In this document: positions 31,700-40,427 of the stretch, piece by piece
Numbering within the stretch: position 1 is the stretch's first letter
How the letters are laid out: every line of letters begins with the position of its first letter
Assembly (NCBI GenBank): GCA_900759045.1
Contig: CAAETU010000046.1
Span: 1 to 45,960, forward strand
Length of the DNA: 45,960 bases
DNA from: an uncultured Collinsella sp.
GTDB lineage: Bacteria > Actinomycetota > Coriobacteriia > Coriobacteriales > Coriobacteriaceae
Reading direction: 5' to 3'
The notes under the pieces: generated by a model
Databases searched by the model: none
The model's input: the letters and a program-made list of their open reading frames with translations, nothing else
What the model was told of the DNA's origin: nothing
Made by a program: the position numbers and the translations under genes

Positions 31700-32965
31700 C
31701 TAGGCGGTCGGTGCGTTCCTAAACGTGTAGTTGCCTGGAGAGCGCACATTGATATAGGTTACGCCCTCTACCTGCGAAAGCAGCTTGGTCACGATGCGTT
31801 CTTTCTTGGCGATATCATCCGAATCGCCCAGCGACACCTCGACGCCGTTGTCGAGATTTGCCGAGATAGCCTCAACGGAAGGCGTGGAAATATCCTTCAC
31901 CTGGCCCAAGAACTCGCTCGAAAAACCGCGTGCGTAATCCAGACCGGCCTTGACGGCCTTGGAGCTCACCGCCCGACCCGAAACCGGTGCGACATCGGCC
32001 GAGACGTCAGTCAACAGCACGGCGCCGTAGTGCTTGGCAAGCGCCAGGGCCGCATCGATGCCGGTCAGGGTGTTGGCACCCTCCCCCGATGTAATGACGT
32101 TCCCCTGGTCATCCACCTCGACAGACGTCGACAGCGGAGCGATCCAGGTGTCATCGTCTCCGATAGCCCAGGCAAGGTCGTCGGAGCTGATATACGCAAT
32201 GGCGGTAACTTTACGCTCCGTCGGCGTGATGATAAGCGTATGGGGAAACTGACGCTGGACATCCACGCCCGAGACCCACGGGTTTTGCTTGAGGCCCTCG
32301 GTAATCTGATCGGGATCCACGTTAAAGAGCGACGTGTTCTCGGGAAGACTGATGAGCTGCATGGCGTCGTGCTTGGTCACATGCTCACTGCCATGAATCT
32401 GAATATCGGTGGCGGCGAACAGGCCGGAGTTGATGACGACGATGGCAACAATGGCAAGTACGGCCACGGCTGCCAGGATGCCGCCCGCGATTTTGCCCTT
32501 ACCCTTCATGGCAGAAGCGGCGTCGGTCGCCTTACCTGCCATGGCACCGAGCGATGACAGAGGATTGATGCCCTTTTTTGCCGAAGACGCCTTGGCGGCG
32601 GGTACCGATGTCAGTGAACGCGGCTTAGCGCCAGCCAACGTACGGCCGGCATGCGACGCACGAGTTCCCAGCGAAGGCTTGGGCGTCGCCATGGATCGGG
32701 AGGTCTTGGTGCCCATCGCCGGTTTGGGCGTCACCGAAGGACGCAGAGCCGGACGGCTCGTCTTTTTAGAAGCGGGGCGTCCCCCCAGCTGCGAGCCGAC
32801 GACCGGGCGCTTGGCAGGACGGACAGACCCAACAGACTTGGAGGGCAAGGCGGGCTTATGTTGAGACTGGGCAGGTGCGCCGGAACGCCCTCCGGCGCGG
32901 CGGAAGGTTGGTTTCGATGCTCTAGAAGCCGAGGAATTTAACTTCCGGTCTGAGCTCGATGCCAT
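31700..32965 (-). CDS. ftsQ: Cell division protein FtsQ/DivIB
   Basis: 421 aa, long for the family because of a 155-residue basic, Ser/Ala/Pro-rich, probably disordered cytosolic tail. One membrane helix is at about 159-180, followed by the POTRA domain (FAATDIQIHGSEHVTKHDAM and on, roughly 183-255) and the beta domain. FtsQ bridges FtsL/FtsB and the wall synthases in the divisome. The ATG at 32965 has GGGAGG three bases upstream and lies inside the last 44 bases of murB, so the two genes overlap. No later start is plausible without cutting the tail. Confidence 0.9.
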   Translation of the reverse strand: MASSSDRKLNSSASRASKPTFRRAGGRSGAPAQSQHKPALPSKSVGSVRPAKRPVVGSQLGGRPASKKTSRPALRPSVTPKPAMGTKTSRSMATPKPSLGTRASHAGRTLAGAKPRSLTSVPAAKASSAKKGINPLSSLGAMAGKATDAASAMKGKGKIAGGILAAVAVLAIVAIVVINSGLFAATDIQIHGSEHVTKHDAMQLISLPENTSLFNVDPDQITEGLKQNPWVSGVDVQRQFPHTLIITPTERKVTAIAYISSDDLAWAIGDDDTWIAPLSTSVEVDDQGNVITSGEGANTLTGIDAALALAKHYGAVLLTDVSADVAPVSGRAVSSKAVKAGLDYARGFSSEFLGQVKDISTPSVEAISANLDNGVEVSLGDSDDIAKKERIVTKLLSQVEGVTYINVRSPGNYTFRNAPTA

Positions 32966-33833
32966 ACGCCTCCCTCACCTTTCCGTGCACATGCCTGATA
33001 ACCGCGGCCACGTCATCGGCCGAGGCGGTTCCGTTATTAACGATAAAATTAGCGTGTACGGGCGAAACTTCCGCACCGCCAACCGAAAAACCCTTTAATC
33101 CACAATCCTCAATCAACTTGCCCACGCTTGCGTCGGGCGGGTTGCGAAAGACCGATCCGCAGGATGCACGACCCATGGGCTGCGTGCGCTTGCGGCGCGT
33201 CAGGTACCGCTCCATACGCTCGCGAATGTCTGCCTTGGGCGCGGGCTTGAGCTTGAGCACGCACTCGAGAATGATCTCGTTACGCGGCAGGCTGCACTCG
33301 CGATACCCCCAAGCGATCTCGGACCCTGCATAGTGCTTAATACCGGACGCCGGATCAAACGTGACCACGTCCTCGATAAGGGAGCCGATCCACTCGGTCC
33401 GCGTGCCTGCATTCATGGACACGGCGCCGCCGACCGAACCGGGAATACCGACCGCGAACTCAAGGCCCGAAAGCCCACGCGACAAGGCGTCGTTGACCAA
33501 ACGCGCGAACATCACGCCCGCACCAACGGTCAGCGTGCAGCCGTCCTCGGCAACAACCGTGCGCTGAAACTCACGTCCCAGCGAAATAACGGCGCCGCGA
33601 TAACCGGCATCAGCAACCAACAGGTTGGACCCCTTGCCGATAATCACCCACGGCACCCGTTCGCGGTCAAGCACCGCCACGGCGCGACGCAGGGCATGAT
33701 AGCTATGGCACGTCACAAAGAGGTCGGCCTTGCCGCCGATACGATAGCTTGTATGGCGTGCAAGACGTTCGTCCTCGACCACGTCCGTGTCGATCATGCC
33801 CGAAAGCGCCATGACGGCGTTAAACAGACCCAT
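32922..33833 (-). CDS. murB: UDP-N-acetylenolpyruvoylglucosamine reductase
   Basis: 303 aa. It reduces enolpyruvyl-UDP-GlcNAc to UDP-MurNAc with NADPH and FAD. FAD-binding residues are in VIIGKGSNLLVADAG and GIPGSVGGAVSMNAGT; the catalytic serine region is GRASCGSVFRNP, and HANFIVNNG and the end LRPEVKFLGF are typical of type I/II MurB. The ATG is 5 bases after the murC stop and has only a weak Shine-Dalgarno, so coupling is likely. The 3' end overlaps ftsQ by 44 bases. Confidence 0.95.
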   Translation of the reverse strand: MGLFNAVMALSGMIDTDVVEDERLARHTSYRIGGKADLFVTCHSYHALRRAVAVLDRERVPWVIIGKGSNLLVADAGYRGAVISLGREFQRTVVAEDGCTLTVGAGVMFARLVNDALSRGLSGLEFAVGIPGSVGGAVSMNAGTRTEWIGSLIEDVVTFDPASGIKHYAGSEIAWGYRECSLPRNEIILECVLKLKPAPKADIRERMERYLTRRKRTQPMGRASCGSVFRNPPDASVGKLIEDCGLKGFSVGGAEVSPVHANFIVNNGTASADDVAAVIRHVHGKVREAYGIELRPEVKFLGF

Positions 33834-33838
33834 AGAGG

Positions 33839-35257
33839 TTAAGCGTCTTTCTTGGCAGTCAGATACTCGATGAACTCGGGGCCGACGGTCGTGACGTCAC
33901 CGGCACCCATGGTGAGCAGCAGGTCGCCCTCGCCCACGAGCTTCTCAAGCTCCTGGTTGAGCTCAAGACGGCTGGAGCAGTACACGACCTCCTTGCCGGG
34001 GTGCTTGGCGCGAACGGTATCTGCGAGCATCTTGGAGGTAACGCCCGGAATCGGCATCTCGCCGGCGGAGAACACATCGATCAGCAGCAGCTTATCGGCG
34101 TTGGCAAAGGCATCGGCAAAGTCATCGCACAGAGCCTGCAGGCGCGAATAGCGGTGCGGCTGGAACACGACATCGACATGTTTGTAGCCCAGCGAAGAGG
34201 CAGCAGCGAGCGTCGCCTTGATCTCGGTGGGATGATGGCCGTAATCGTCAACCACCGTGATGCCGTCGATATCGCCCACGTGGGTAAAGCGACGGCGGAC
34301 GCCCTCAAAACTCGAAAGTGCCTTAGCGGCGGCGTCGATATCGAGACCCAGGACATGGGCGACGGTCAAGACGGCCGTGGCGTTAAGCATGTTGTGACGA
34401 CCGGGGTTGCTCTTAATCTCGACAGCGTGCTCGGTGCCGTCCTCAAAGCGAACGATAAAGTCGCTCTGGATGCCCTTGACATCCGGATGTACGCAGACGA
34501 TGTCGTTGCTCTCGGCAAAGCCATAGGAAAGCACATGACGGCCCGTCGACTTGGCGAGCTCGACCAGGTGTGGATCCTCGCCGCAAACGATGACGGTGCC
34601 GTCCTCGCCCACCAGCCCCATAAACTTGGCAAAGGTGGCCTCGATCTCCTCGATGCCCGAGTAGTGATCGAGATGGTCGGCCTCGACGTTGGTCACGATG
34701 ACCACGTTGGGGTTCAGGAACAGGAACGAGCTGTCGGACTCATCGGCCTCGGCGACAAAGTAGTCACCCGAGCCGTTCTTGCCGTTGGTGTCGTAGCCCT
34801 CGACGATGCCGCCGATCAAAAAGCTGGGGTCCAGACCCATGCGGTCGAGCATCGTGGCGCACATCGAAGAGGTCGTGGTCTTGCCGTGCGTGCCGGCGAC
34901 GGCGACGGTGGTGTAGCCATGGCCCAAGGCCGAGAGCATCTTGGCACGGGGCCACACGGGAATACCGAGCTCGCGGGCACGCACGAGCTCGGGGTTGGAC
35001 TCGGGAATAGCGGTGGAGACAACAACCACGTCGGGCTTGACCTCGTCGATCGTCGCAGCCTCGTGGCCCACGTGGACCTTCACGCCGGCGCGGGTAAGCT
35101 GGCGAATATAGCGCGACGTCTTAAGGTCGGAGCCGGTAACGGTATAACCGCGCTCGTGCAGGACGAGGGCGATGCCGCTCATGCCGGCGCCACCGATACC
35201 GATAAAGTGGGCGCTCTTGAACTCGGGCGCGGAGGTTGCAGTCTGGGAATCAGCCAT
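33839..35257 (-). CDS. murC: UDP-N-acetylmuramate-L-alanine ligase
   Basis: 472 aa. It adds L-alanine to UDP-MurNAc using ATP. Domain 1 has HFIGIGGAGMSGIA, domain 2 the ATP loop VAGTHGKTTTSSM and the metal-site EADESDSSF, domain 3 VVDDYGHHPTEIKATL. AAGGAG lies 11 bases before the ATG at 35257; nine more residues from an upstream ATG are not family-like. No ddl fusion or neighbour is present. It follows murG by 97 bases. Confidence 0.96.
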   Translation of the reverse strand: MADSQTATSAPEFKSAHFIGIGGAGMSGIALVLHERGYTVTGSDLKTSRYIRQLTRAGVKVHVGHEAATIDEVKPDVVVVSTAIPESNPELVRARELGIPVWPRAKMLSALGHGYTTVAVAGTHGKTTTSSMCATMLDRMGLDPSFLIGGIVEGYDTNGKNGSGDYFVAEADESDSSFLFLNPNVVIVTNVEADHLDHYSGIEEIEATFAKFMGLVGEDGTVIVCGEDPHLVELAKSTGRHVLSYGFAESNDIVCVHPDVKGIQSDFIVRFEDGTEHAVEIKSNPGRHNMLNATAVLTVAHVLGLDIDAAAKALSSFEGVRRRFTHVGDIDGITVVDDYGHHPTEIKATLAAASSLGYKHVDVVFQPHRYSRLQALCDDFADAFANADKLLLIDVFSAGEMPIPGVTSKMLADTVRAKHPGKEVVYCSSRLELNQELEKLVGEGDLLLTMGAGDVTTVGPEFIEYLTAKKDA

Positions 35258-35354
35258 GTGCTCGTGTACTCCTTGCGTAAACACTGCCTGTAACCCGATA
35301 ACTGTACCGCACCTACCGCATCCGCGCGAGGGCGACCGGCGATATCCCGTCTAA

Positions 35355-36470
35355 CTAACGCAATCCCTCTACCGCGTCGGCCAAAAGTGCGGCGGCACGG
35401 TCCTGGGCCAAGCCGCGCGCCGCCTGACGCATGGCATCACGTGCCGCAGCGTCATCAATCAGGTGCAGCAGCTCGTCGGCAAAGGCAGGGGCATCGATAT
35501 CGACATCGGCGCAAAGCACGCCGGCACCGGCATCGACCAGGTAACGGGCATTCGTGGTCTGGTGATCGGCCGTCGCGTGCGGATACGGCACGAGCACCGA
35601 GGGCACGGCAAGCGCGGCGATCTCGGCCACGCTCGAGGCACCGGAACGCGAGAGCACCAGATCGGCCGCAGCCAGCATATCGCCCATGTTGTCGATGTAG
35701 GGCTGGACACGATAGCGCTTCGCCTCCTCGGGCGTCAGCGCCAAAGCGCGCTCGGTCTCCTCAAAGCCGTCGGCACCCGTCGAATGCAAAATATAGAGAT
35801 TCTCGCGGGTCAGCAGCTCACTCTTGAGCGAGGCAACGCGCTCGTTGAGATGCTGAGCACCGAGTGAACCACCGAAGACGAGCAGAAGCGTCGCGTCCTC
35901 GGGCACACCGAGCGTCTTGCGACCGCGGGCGCGATCGCCCTCGATCACCGAACGACGCACGGGATTGCCCGTCATGAGCACATGGTCGGGGTCGCCCTCG
36001 CGCTCAAAGGCCGCACGGGCCGCAGGTACCGAAATGCACACGCGGGCGGCATGTGAGTTCATCATCTTATTGGCCAGACCCGGAACAGAGTTCTGCTCGT
36101 GCAGCAGATACGGAACGCCGGCGCCCTTGCACCAACCCAGCAGAGGGACCTCAACGTAAGCACCAAAGCCGATAGCGGCATCGGGCTTACCGACCTTCGA
36201 GAAGTGACGGGCAAGCGCACGCTTCGCCTTGTTGACGCGCCACAGCGAGGTCAGCGCCGTCCAGGGACGGGAGCGATCGAAGCCCGTGACCGTGATGGGC
36301 ACAAAATCGAATCCGGCCTCGGGAACCAGACGACCCTCGAGCTTGCGCGACTGGCCCACGAACACAACGTGATGACCGCGGTCACGCAGCTCCTCGGCCA
36401 AAGCGAGCGCGGGGTTGATATGTCCTGCCGTGCCGCCAGCTGCAATAGCAACGGTCATCTTATCGGTCAT
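35355..36470 (-). CDS. murG: Lipid II synthase MurG (GlcNAc transferase)
   Basis: 371 aa, GT28 family. It transfers GlcNAc from UDP-GlcNAc to lipid I on the inner membrane face to make lipid II. The G loops are seen as IAAGGTAGHINPALALA (residues 9-25) and FGGSLGAQHLNE; LLHEQNSVPG and SRSGASSVAEIAAL are the donor-site region. AAGGGA lies before the ATG at 36470, which overlaps the end of ftsW by 11 bases. Confidence 0.96.
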   Translation of the reverse strand: MTDKMTVAIAAGGTAGHINPALALAEELRDRGHHVVFVGQSRKLEGRLVPEAGFDFVPITVTGFDRSRPWTALTSLWRVNKAKRALARHFSKVGKPDAAIGFGAYVEVPLLGWCKGAGVPYLLHEQNSVPGLANKMMNSHAARVCISVPAARAAFEREGDPDHVLMTGNPVRRSVIEGDRARGRKTLGVPEDATLLLVFGGSLGAQHLNERVASLKSELLTRENLYILHSTGADGFEETERALALTPEEAKRYRVQPYIDNMGDMLAAADLVLSRSGASSVAEIAALAVPSVLVPYPHATADHQTTNARYLVDAGAGVLCADVDIDAPAFADELLHLIDDAAARDAMRQAARGLAQDRAAALLADAVEGLR

Positions 36471-37980
36471 GGTAATCCCTTCGTACACGCGGCCCCTGGT
36501 CATCGGTACGCAAACGCGCCGAAGGGTCCGAATTCAAATCGATTCGATTATATCCGCCGCCCGCATTGCGAGGAGTGGGGCGCTGCGGACGACCTTGCGG
36601 CGCCGTTCGCTGACGCGGACGGGCCGACGGCTCGGTCGCAGAGCCATCCAGGACGGTAAAGCCGCTACGAGAAGATCGCTCGCCGCGCACGTGGGGCACG
36701 CCGGCGGTACTCTCATCCATAACGGCAAAGCTCTCGCGGCGACGGTCGTACTCATCGCGACGGGCGCTCTCATACGAAACGCGCAGGATCAGACCGGCGA
36801 GCATAAGCGACACAATAATCGAGGAGCCGCCGTAGCTAATAAACGGCAGCGGCTTGCCCGTCATGGGAAACACATTGAGAATGCCCAGCGCATTGATCAA
36901 AAACTGCACCGCAAGGATGACCGCGGAACCCGATGCCATAAGTGCTCCGCGACGGTCGGTCGCCTGCTCGGCAATGCGAAACGCCGAGTAGATCAGCATC
37001 GCGAACACCAAGAAGAACAGCACGGTTCCGATAAAGCCAACTTCCTCGCCGATAATAGCCAAGATGTAGTCGTTATGCGCCTCGGGCAAATACGAGTACT
37101 TCATGGTGGAGTTACCGATACCGCGACCGAACAGGCCGCCCGAGGCAAACGCCATGATGGCAAGCGTGGCCTGATAGCCGTCGCCATATTCGTCTGCCCA
37201 AGGATTCCAAGCAACCTCGACACGCGTCATACGATACGGCTCGGCGATAAGGGCGATCGCAATGACGGCGATGCCGGCAACGACCGTCCAAACGATATAT
37301 TTGGGGTCCAATCCCGCAAACAACGCCATGCACATGAGGGTCAGCAAGATGATCAGAACGGTGCCAAAATCGGGCTGAACAAAAATCAGAAAGAGCGAAA
37401 TGCCCAGGTAGGCACCCATCTTGCGAAGAAACTCGTTGATGTTGCCGCCGGGCGAAAAGATACGGTCGAGCATGATGGCCGAATACGCGATGGCGAACGG
37501 CTTTAAAAACTCAGACGGCTGGAACTGAATACCGGCGATGTTGAGCCAGCGCGTGGCGCCACGACTGCCGCTACCCATAAAGAACACCAGAACCAGTAGC
37601 CCTATCATGCCCATGAGGAAGATCCTGAGCACGTCTTCCCCAAACCAACTGTCCGGCAAGACGCGCACGATGGCAACCATAGCCAGCACGCCAACTCCGG
37701 CAAACGCGGCCTGTCGAAACAGGAAAAACGTCGCCGAACCATTCTCGTGCAGCGCCTCGACCGAAGATGCCGAGTACACCATCAGCAAGCCAAAGCAAAC
37801 CAAGCTAAACAGGCAAGCCATAAATATCAAACGGGGGCGCATGATGCGGGCGGGGACGCCGGCAATATAGCGCTCACCGAACGTCTGCCCGCCGCGTCCG
37901 GAACGCGGCGTGCTACGCAGCGAGGAAGCACGGTCCGAGTCGGGCCTCCTCATACCTTGTCGGGGGCTCTCCTCTCTCAC
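36460..37980 (-). CDS. ftsW: Peptidoglycan glycosyltransferase FtsW
   Basis: 506 aa SEDS-family polymerase that links lipid II at the septum together with FtsI. About ten membrane helices run from residue 45 to 405. Conserved blocks include RWLNIAGIQFQPSEFLKP, VQPDFGT, LPEAHNDYILAIIGEE and PFISYGGSS. The first 45 residues and the last 100 (Arg/Pro-rich) are polar extensions. GTG at 37980 is chosen because AGGGG lies five bases upstream; the ATG at 37953 is less well placed. It starts 8 bases after murD. Confidence 0.93.
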   Translation of the reverse strand: MREESPRQGMRRPDSDRASSLRSTPRSGRGGQTFGERYIAGVPARIMRPRLIFMACLFSLVCFGLLMVYSASSVEALHENGSATFFLFRQAAFAGVGVLAMVAIVRVLPDSWFGEDVLRIFLMGMIGLLVLVFFMGSGSRGATRWLNIAGIQFQPSEFLKPFAIAYSAIMLDRIFSPGGNINEFLRKMGAYLGISLFLIFVQPDFGTVLIILLTLMCMALFAGLDPKYIVWTVVAGIAVIAIALIAEPYRMTRVEVAWNPWADEYGDGYQATLAIMAFASGGLFGRGIGNSTMKYSYLPEAHNDYILAIIGEEVGFIGTVLFFLVFAMLIYSAFRIAEQATDRRGALMASGSAVILAVQFLINALGILNVFPMTGKPLPFISYGGSSIIVSLMLAGLILRVSYESARRDEYDRRRESFAVMDESTAGVPHVRGERSSRSGFTVLDGSATEPSARPRQRTAPQGRPQRPTPRNAGGGYNRIDLNSDPSARLRTDDQGPRVRRDYHDR

Positions 37981-37988
37981 CGCAACCC

Positions 37989-39395
37989 CTATTCCATTTG
38001 TGATTTCGCTGCTGCGGCAAGCTGGGCCACGTAGTCCTTAAACACGCGACCGCGCTCCTCGTAGCCCGAGAACTCGTCGAACGAAGAGCAGGCGGGCGAA
38101 AGCAGGATCACGTCGCCGCGGCTCGAGAGCGAGCGGGCAACGTCAACGGCATCGCGCAGATCATCGGCCTGGGCGATATCCACGTCACCATCGACATCGG
38201 CCTCGTCCATAGCGGCGGTAAAGCGCTCGCGCGCATCGCCAAAGCAAACGACCGAGCGCACGTTGTCCATAACGACGCGGGCAAAGTCCGCAAGCGGCGT
38301 ACCCTTATCGTGACCGCCGAGCAGCAAGATCACGTCGTCATCGGGAAACGCCGTCAGAGCCTTTTCGACTGCATCGGTGTTCGTTGCCTTGGAATCGTTA
38401 ACGTAGCGCACGCCATCGATCTCGCCGCAGGGCTCCACGCGGTGCTCCAGCGGCTGGAACGATGCCAAACCGCGGCAAATGCCCTCGGGATCGGCACCGA
38501 CGGCCAGAGCAGCCGTGGCGGCACATAGGGCATTGATGACATTGTGATGGCCCGAGATCTTGAGCTCAGACGTGGCGACAAGCTGAGTCTCAACGCCCTT
38601 CAGGCGAACGACCATCTTGCCGTCGCGCACAAAAGCGGCGTCTGCACCCTCGGGCTCGTCAAAAGCGACCTTGCAGATGCGGCGGCCCGGTGTGTAGATG
38701 TACTCATCGAACTCATGGATGCCGGCATCCTCGACGTCGATAACCACGAGGTCGTCATCGACCATATTCTCGAACAACTTGATCTTGGCAAGCGCATAGT
38801 TCTTGTGGCTCTTGTGCCAGCCCAGGTGGTCGGGCGTGATGTTGAGCAGCACCGCCACGCGAGGATGAAGCTCGGCGGTCGTAGCAATCTGATAACTCGA
38901 CAGCTCGGCCACAAACCACTCATTGTGTGCGCGGCCGTCGATCTCGTTCACCGATGGCTCACCGATATTGCCGACGGCCACGCTGGCTTCACCGGCGGCC
39001 TTGAGCAGATAATCGGTCAGCGACGTGGTAGTTGTCTTGCCGTTGGTGCCCGTGATGGCGATCCAATTGTGGGGAGACAGGCGATAGGCAAACTCGGGCT
39101 CGCCCATAATCTGAGCAGCATGCTCGCGCCCAGCCTTAAAGAAGGCCGAGAACTCCGAGATACCCGGGCATGTCACGCACACGTCATAGGCACCCTCGAC
39201 CTGCTCGGTGCCGTAGACAAACGACGCGCCCTGCGCCTCGAGCGCACGCGTGGCGTCATTGGGCTCGGAGGTACCGCCGCCATACACAGTCGTGGCGCTC
39301 ACGCGCTCGGGGTGAGCCAACGCCCAACGGGCGACATCGAGACCGGATTTACCCTGCCCCAAAACAAGCAGGCTAAAGACATCAGCAAGAGGCAT
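37989..39395 (-). CDS. murD: UDP-N-acetylmuramoyl-L-alanine-D-glutamate ligase
   Basis: 468 aa. It adds D-glutamate to UDP-MurNAc-Ala. The ATP loop ITGTNGKTTTTS, the metal/substrate region ELSSYQI, NITPDHLGWH and the domain 3 block YVNDSKATNTDA are seen. The start has only a weak Shine-Dalgarno, nine bases after the mraY stop, so translation is probably coupled. It stands between mraY and ftsW as in most dcw clusters. Confidence 0.95.
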   Translation of the reverse strand: MPLADVFSLLVLGQGKSGLDVARWALAHPERVSATTVYGGGTSEPNDATRALEAQGASFVYGTEQVEGAYDVCVTCPGISEFSAFFKAGREHAAQIMGEPEFAYRLSPHNWIAITGTNGKTTTTSLTDYLLKAAGEASVAVGNIGEPSVNEIDGRAHNEWFVAELSSYQIATTAELHPRVAVLLNITPDHLGWHKSHKNYALAKIKLFENMVDDDLVVIDVEDAGIHEFDEYIYTPGRRICKVAFDEPEGADAAFVRDGKMVVRLKGVETQLVATSELKISGHHNVINALCAATAALAVGADPEGICRGLASFQPLEHRVEPCGEIDGVRYVNDSKATNTDAVEKALTAFPDDDVILLLGGHDKGTPLADFARVVMDNVRSVVCFGDARERFTAAMDEADVDGDVDIAQADDLRDAVDVARSLSSRGDVILLSPACSSFDEFSGYEERGRVFKDYVAQLAAAAKSQME

Positions 39396-39404
39396 GAAAG
39401 ACCA

Positions 39405-40424
39405 CTATCCCAACTGGAAGAACAGGGCGAGGCCAACGGCGCCAAAGGCCGCGGCGATAATCCAAAAACGGATAACGACCTTGGTCTCGGCCCAGCCCTT
39501 CTTTTCGAAATGATGATGAATGGGCGCCATAAGGAAGACGCGCTTGTGCGTAAAGTGGAAATAGACGACCTGGATCATAACCGACAGGGTCTCGACGATA
39601 AACAAACCGCCGATGATGAGGGAAACGACTTCGGTGTTGGTCATGATGGAGGTGCAGGCAAAAGCAGCACCCAGGGCAAGCGAGCCGGTATCGCCCATAA
39701 AGATGCTCGCCGGGTAGCAGTTGAACCACAAAAAGCCCAGGCAGGCACCGGCGCACGCCGTGCAGAAGATAGACAGGTTCACGTCACCGTGCAAAAACGC
39801 CATAGCAGCCATGGCGAGCATGGCGATCATGGAAGTGCCGCCGGCAAGGCCGTCCAGACCATCGGTCAGGTTCACGGCATTGGAAAGACCAGCGATCATC
39901 AGCCAGCAAAATACAATGTAGAGCCACGGGAACGAAAGGCCGCAGATGGTGGTCGAAAGAACACCGAGGTCAATCGTCAGGCCGCCGGGAAAACGAATCT
40001 CGGGGGCGACGCCGCACCAATTGACGGCGAGCACGGTAAAGGTGACGCAGATGATGGTCAGACCGATCATCTTGGCGTGAGGCGTCAGGCCGAGCGAGCG
40101 ACCGTGCGTGACGGAGGTCAGGTCGTCGATGAGACCCAGAACGCCGGTGGCCAGCGTGGCAAGCAGCACGAGCACGAGCTCGATGGTGAGCTTGCCCATC
40201 AGCAGGCAGGTCAGCGAGATCGCGACAAGGATGATGACGCCACCCATGGTCGGCGTACCCTGTTTAATCAAATGACGCTTGGGGCCGTCGGCTCGGACCT
40301 GTTGGCCGATACCCTCGACCTTCAGCAGCTTGATCCACCACGGCATAAGCAGCAACGCAATGGCGGCAGCGATGCCAAGTCCCAAAAAGGCCTGATACGT
40401 AGGATACGAGGGATTGCCGAACAT
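39405..40424 (-). CDS. mraY: Phospho-N-acetylmuramoyl-pentapeptide transferase
   Basis: 339 aa, about ten membrane helices. It moves phospho-MurNAc-pentapeptide onto undecaprenyl phosphate to make lipid I. Motifs: GTPTMGG, LIDDLTSVTHGRSLGLT (aspartate pair), NAVNLTDGLDGLAGG, FMGDTGSLALG and the cytosolic histidine loop APIHHHFEKKGW. It starts 3 bases after the murF stop; the ribosome-binding site is inside murF. Confidence 0.96.
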   Translation of the reverse strand: MFGNPSYPTYQAFLGLGIAAAIALLLMPWWIKLLKVEGIGQQVRADGPKRHLIKQGTPTMGGVIILVAISLTCLLMGKLTIELVLVLLATLATGVLGLIDDLTSVTHGRSLGLTPHAKMIGLTIICVTFTVLAVNWCGVAPEIRFPGGLTIDLGVLSTTICGLSFPWLYIVFCWLMIAGLSNAVNLTDGLDGLAGGTSMIAMLAMAAMAFLHGDVNLSIFCTACAGACLGFLWFNCYPASIFMGDTGSLALGAAFACTSIMTNTEVVSLIIGGLFIVETLSVMIQVVYFHFTHKRVFLMAPIHHHFEKKGWAETKVVIRFWIIAAAFGAVGLALFFQLG

Positions 40425-40427
40425 GGG

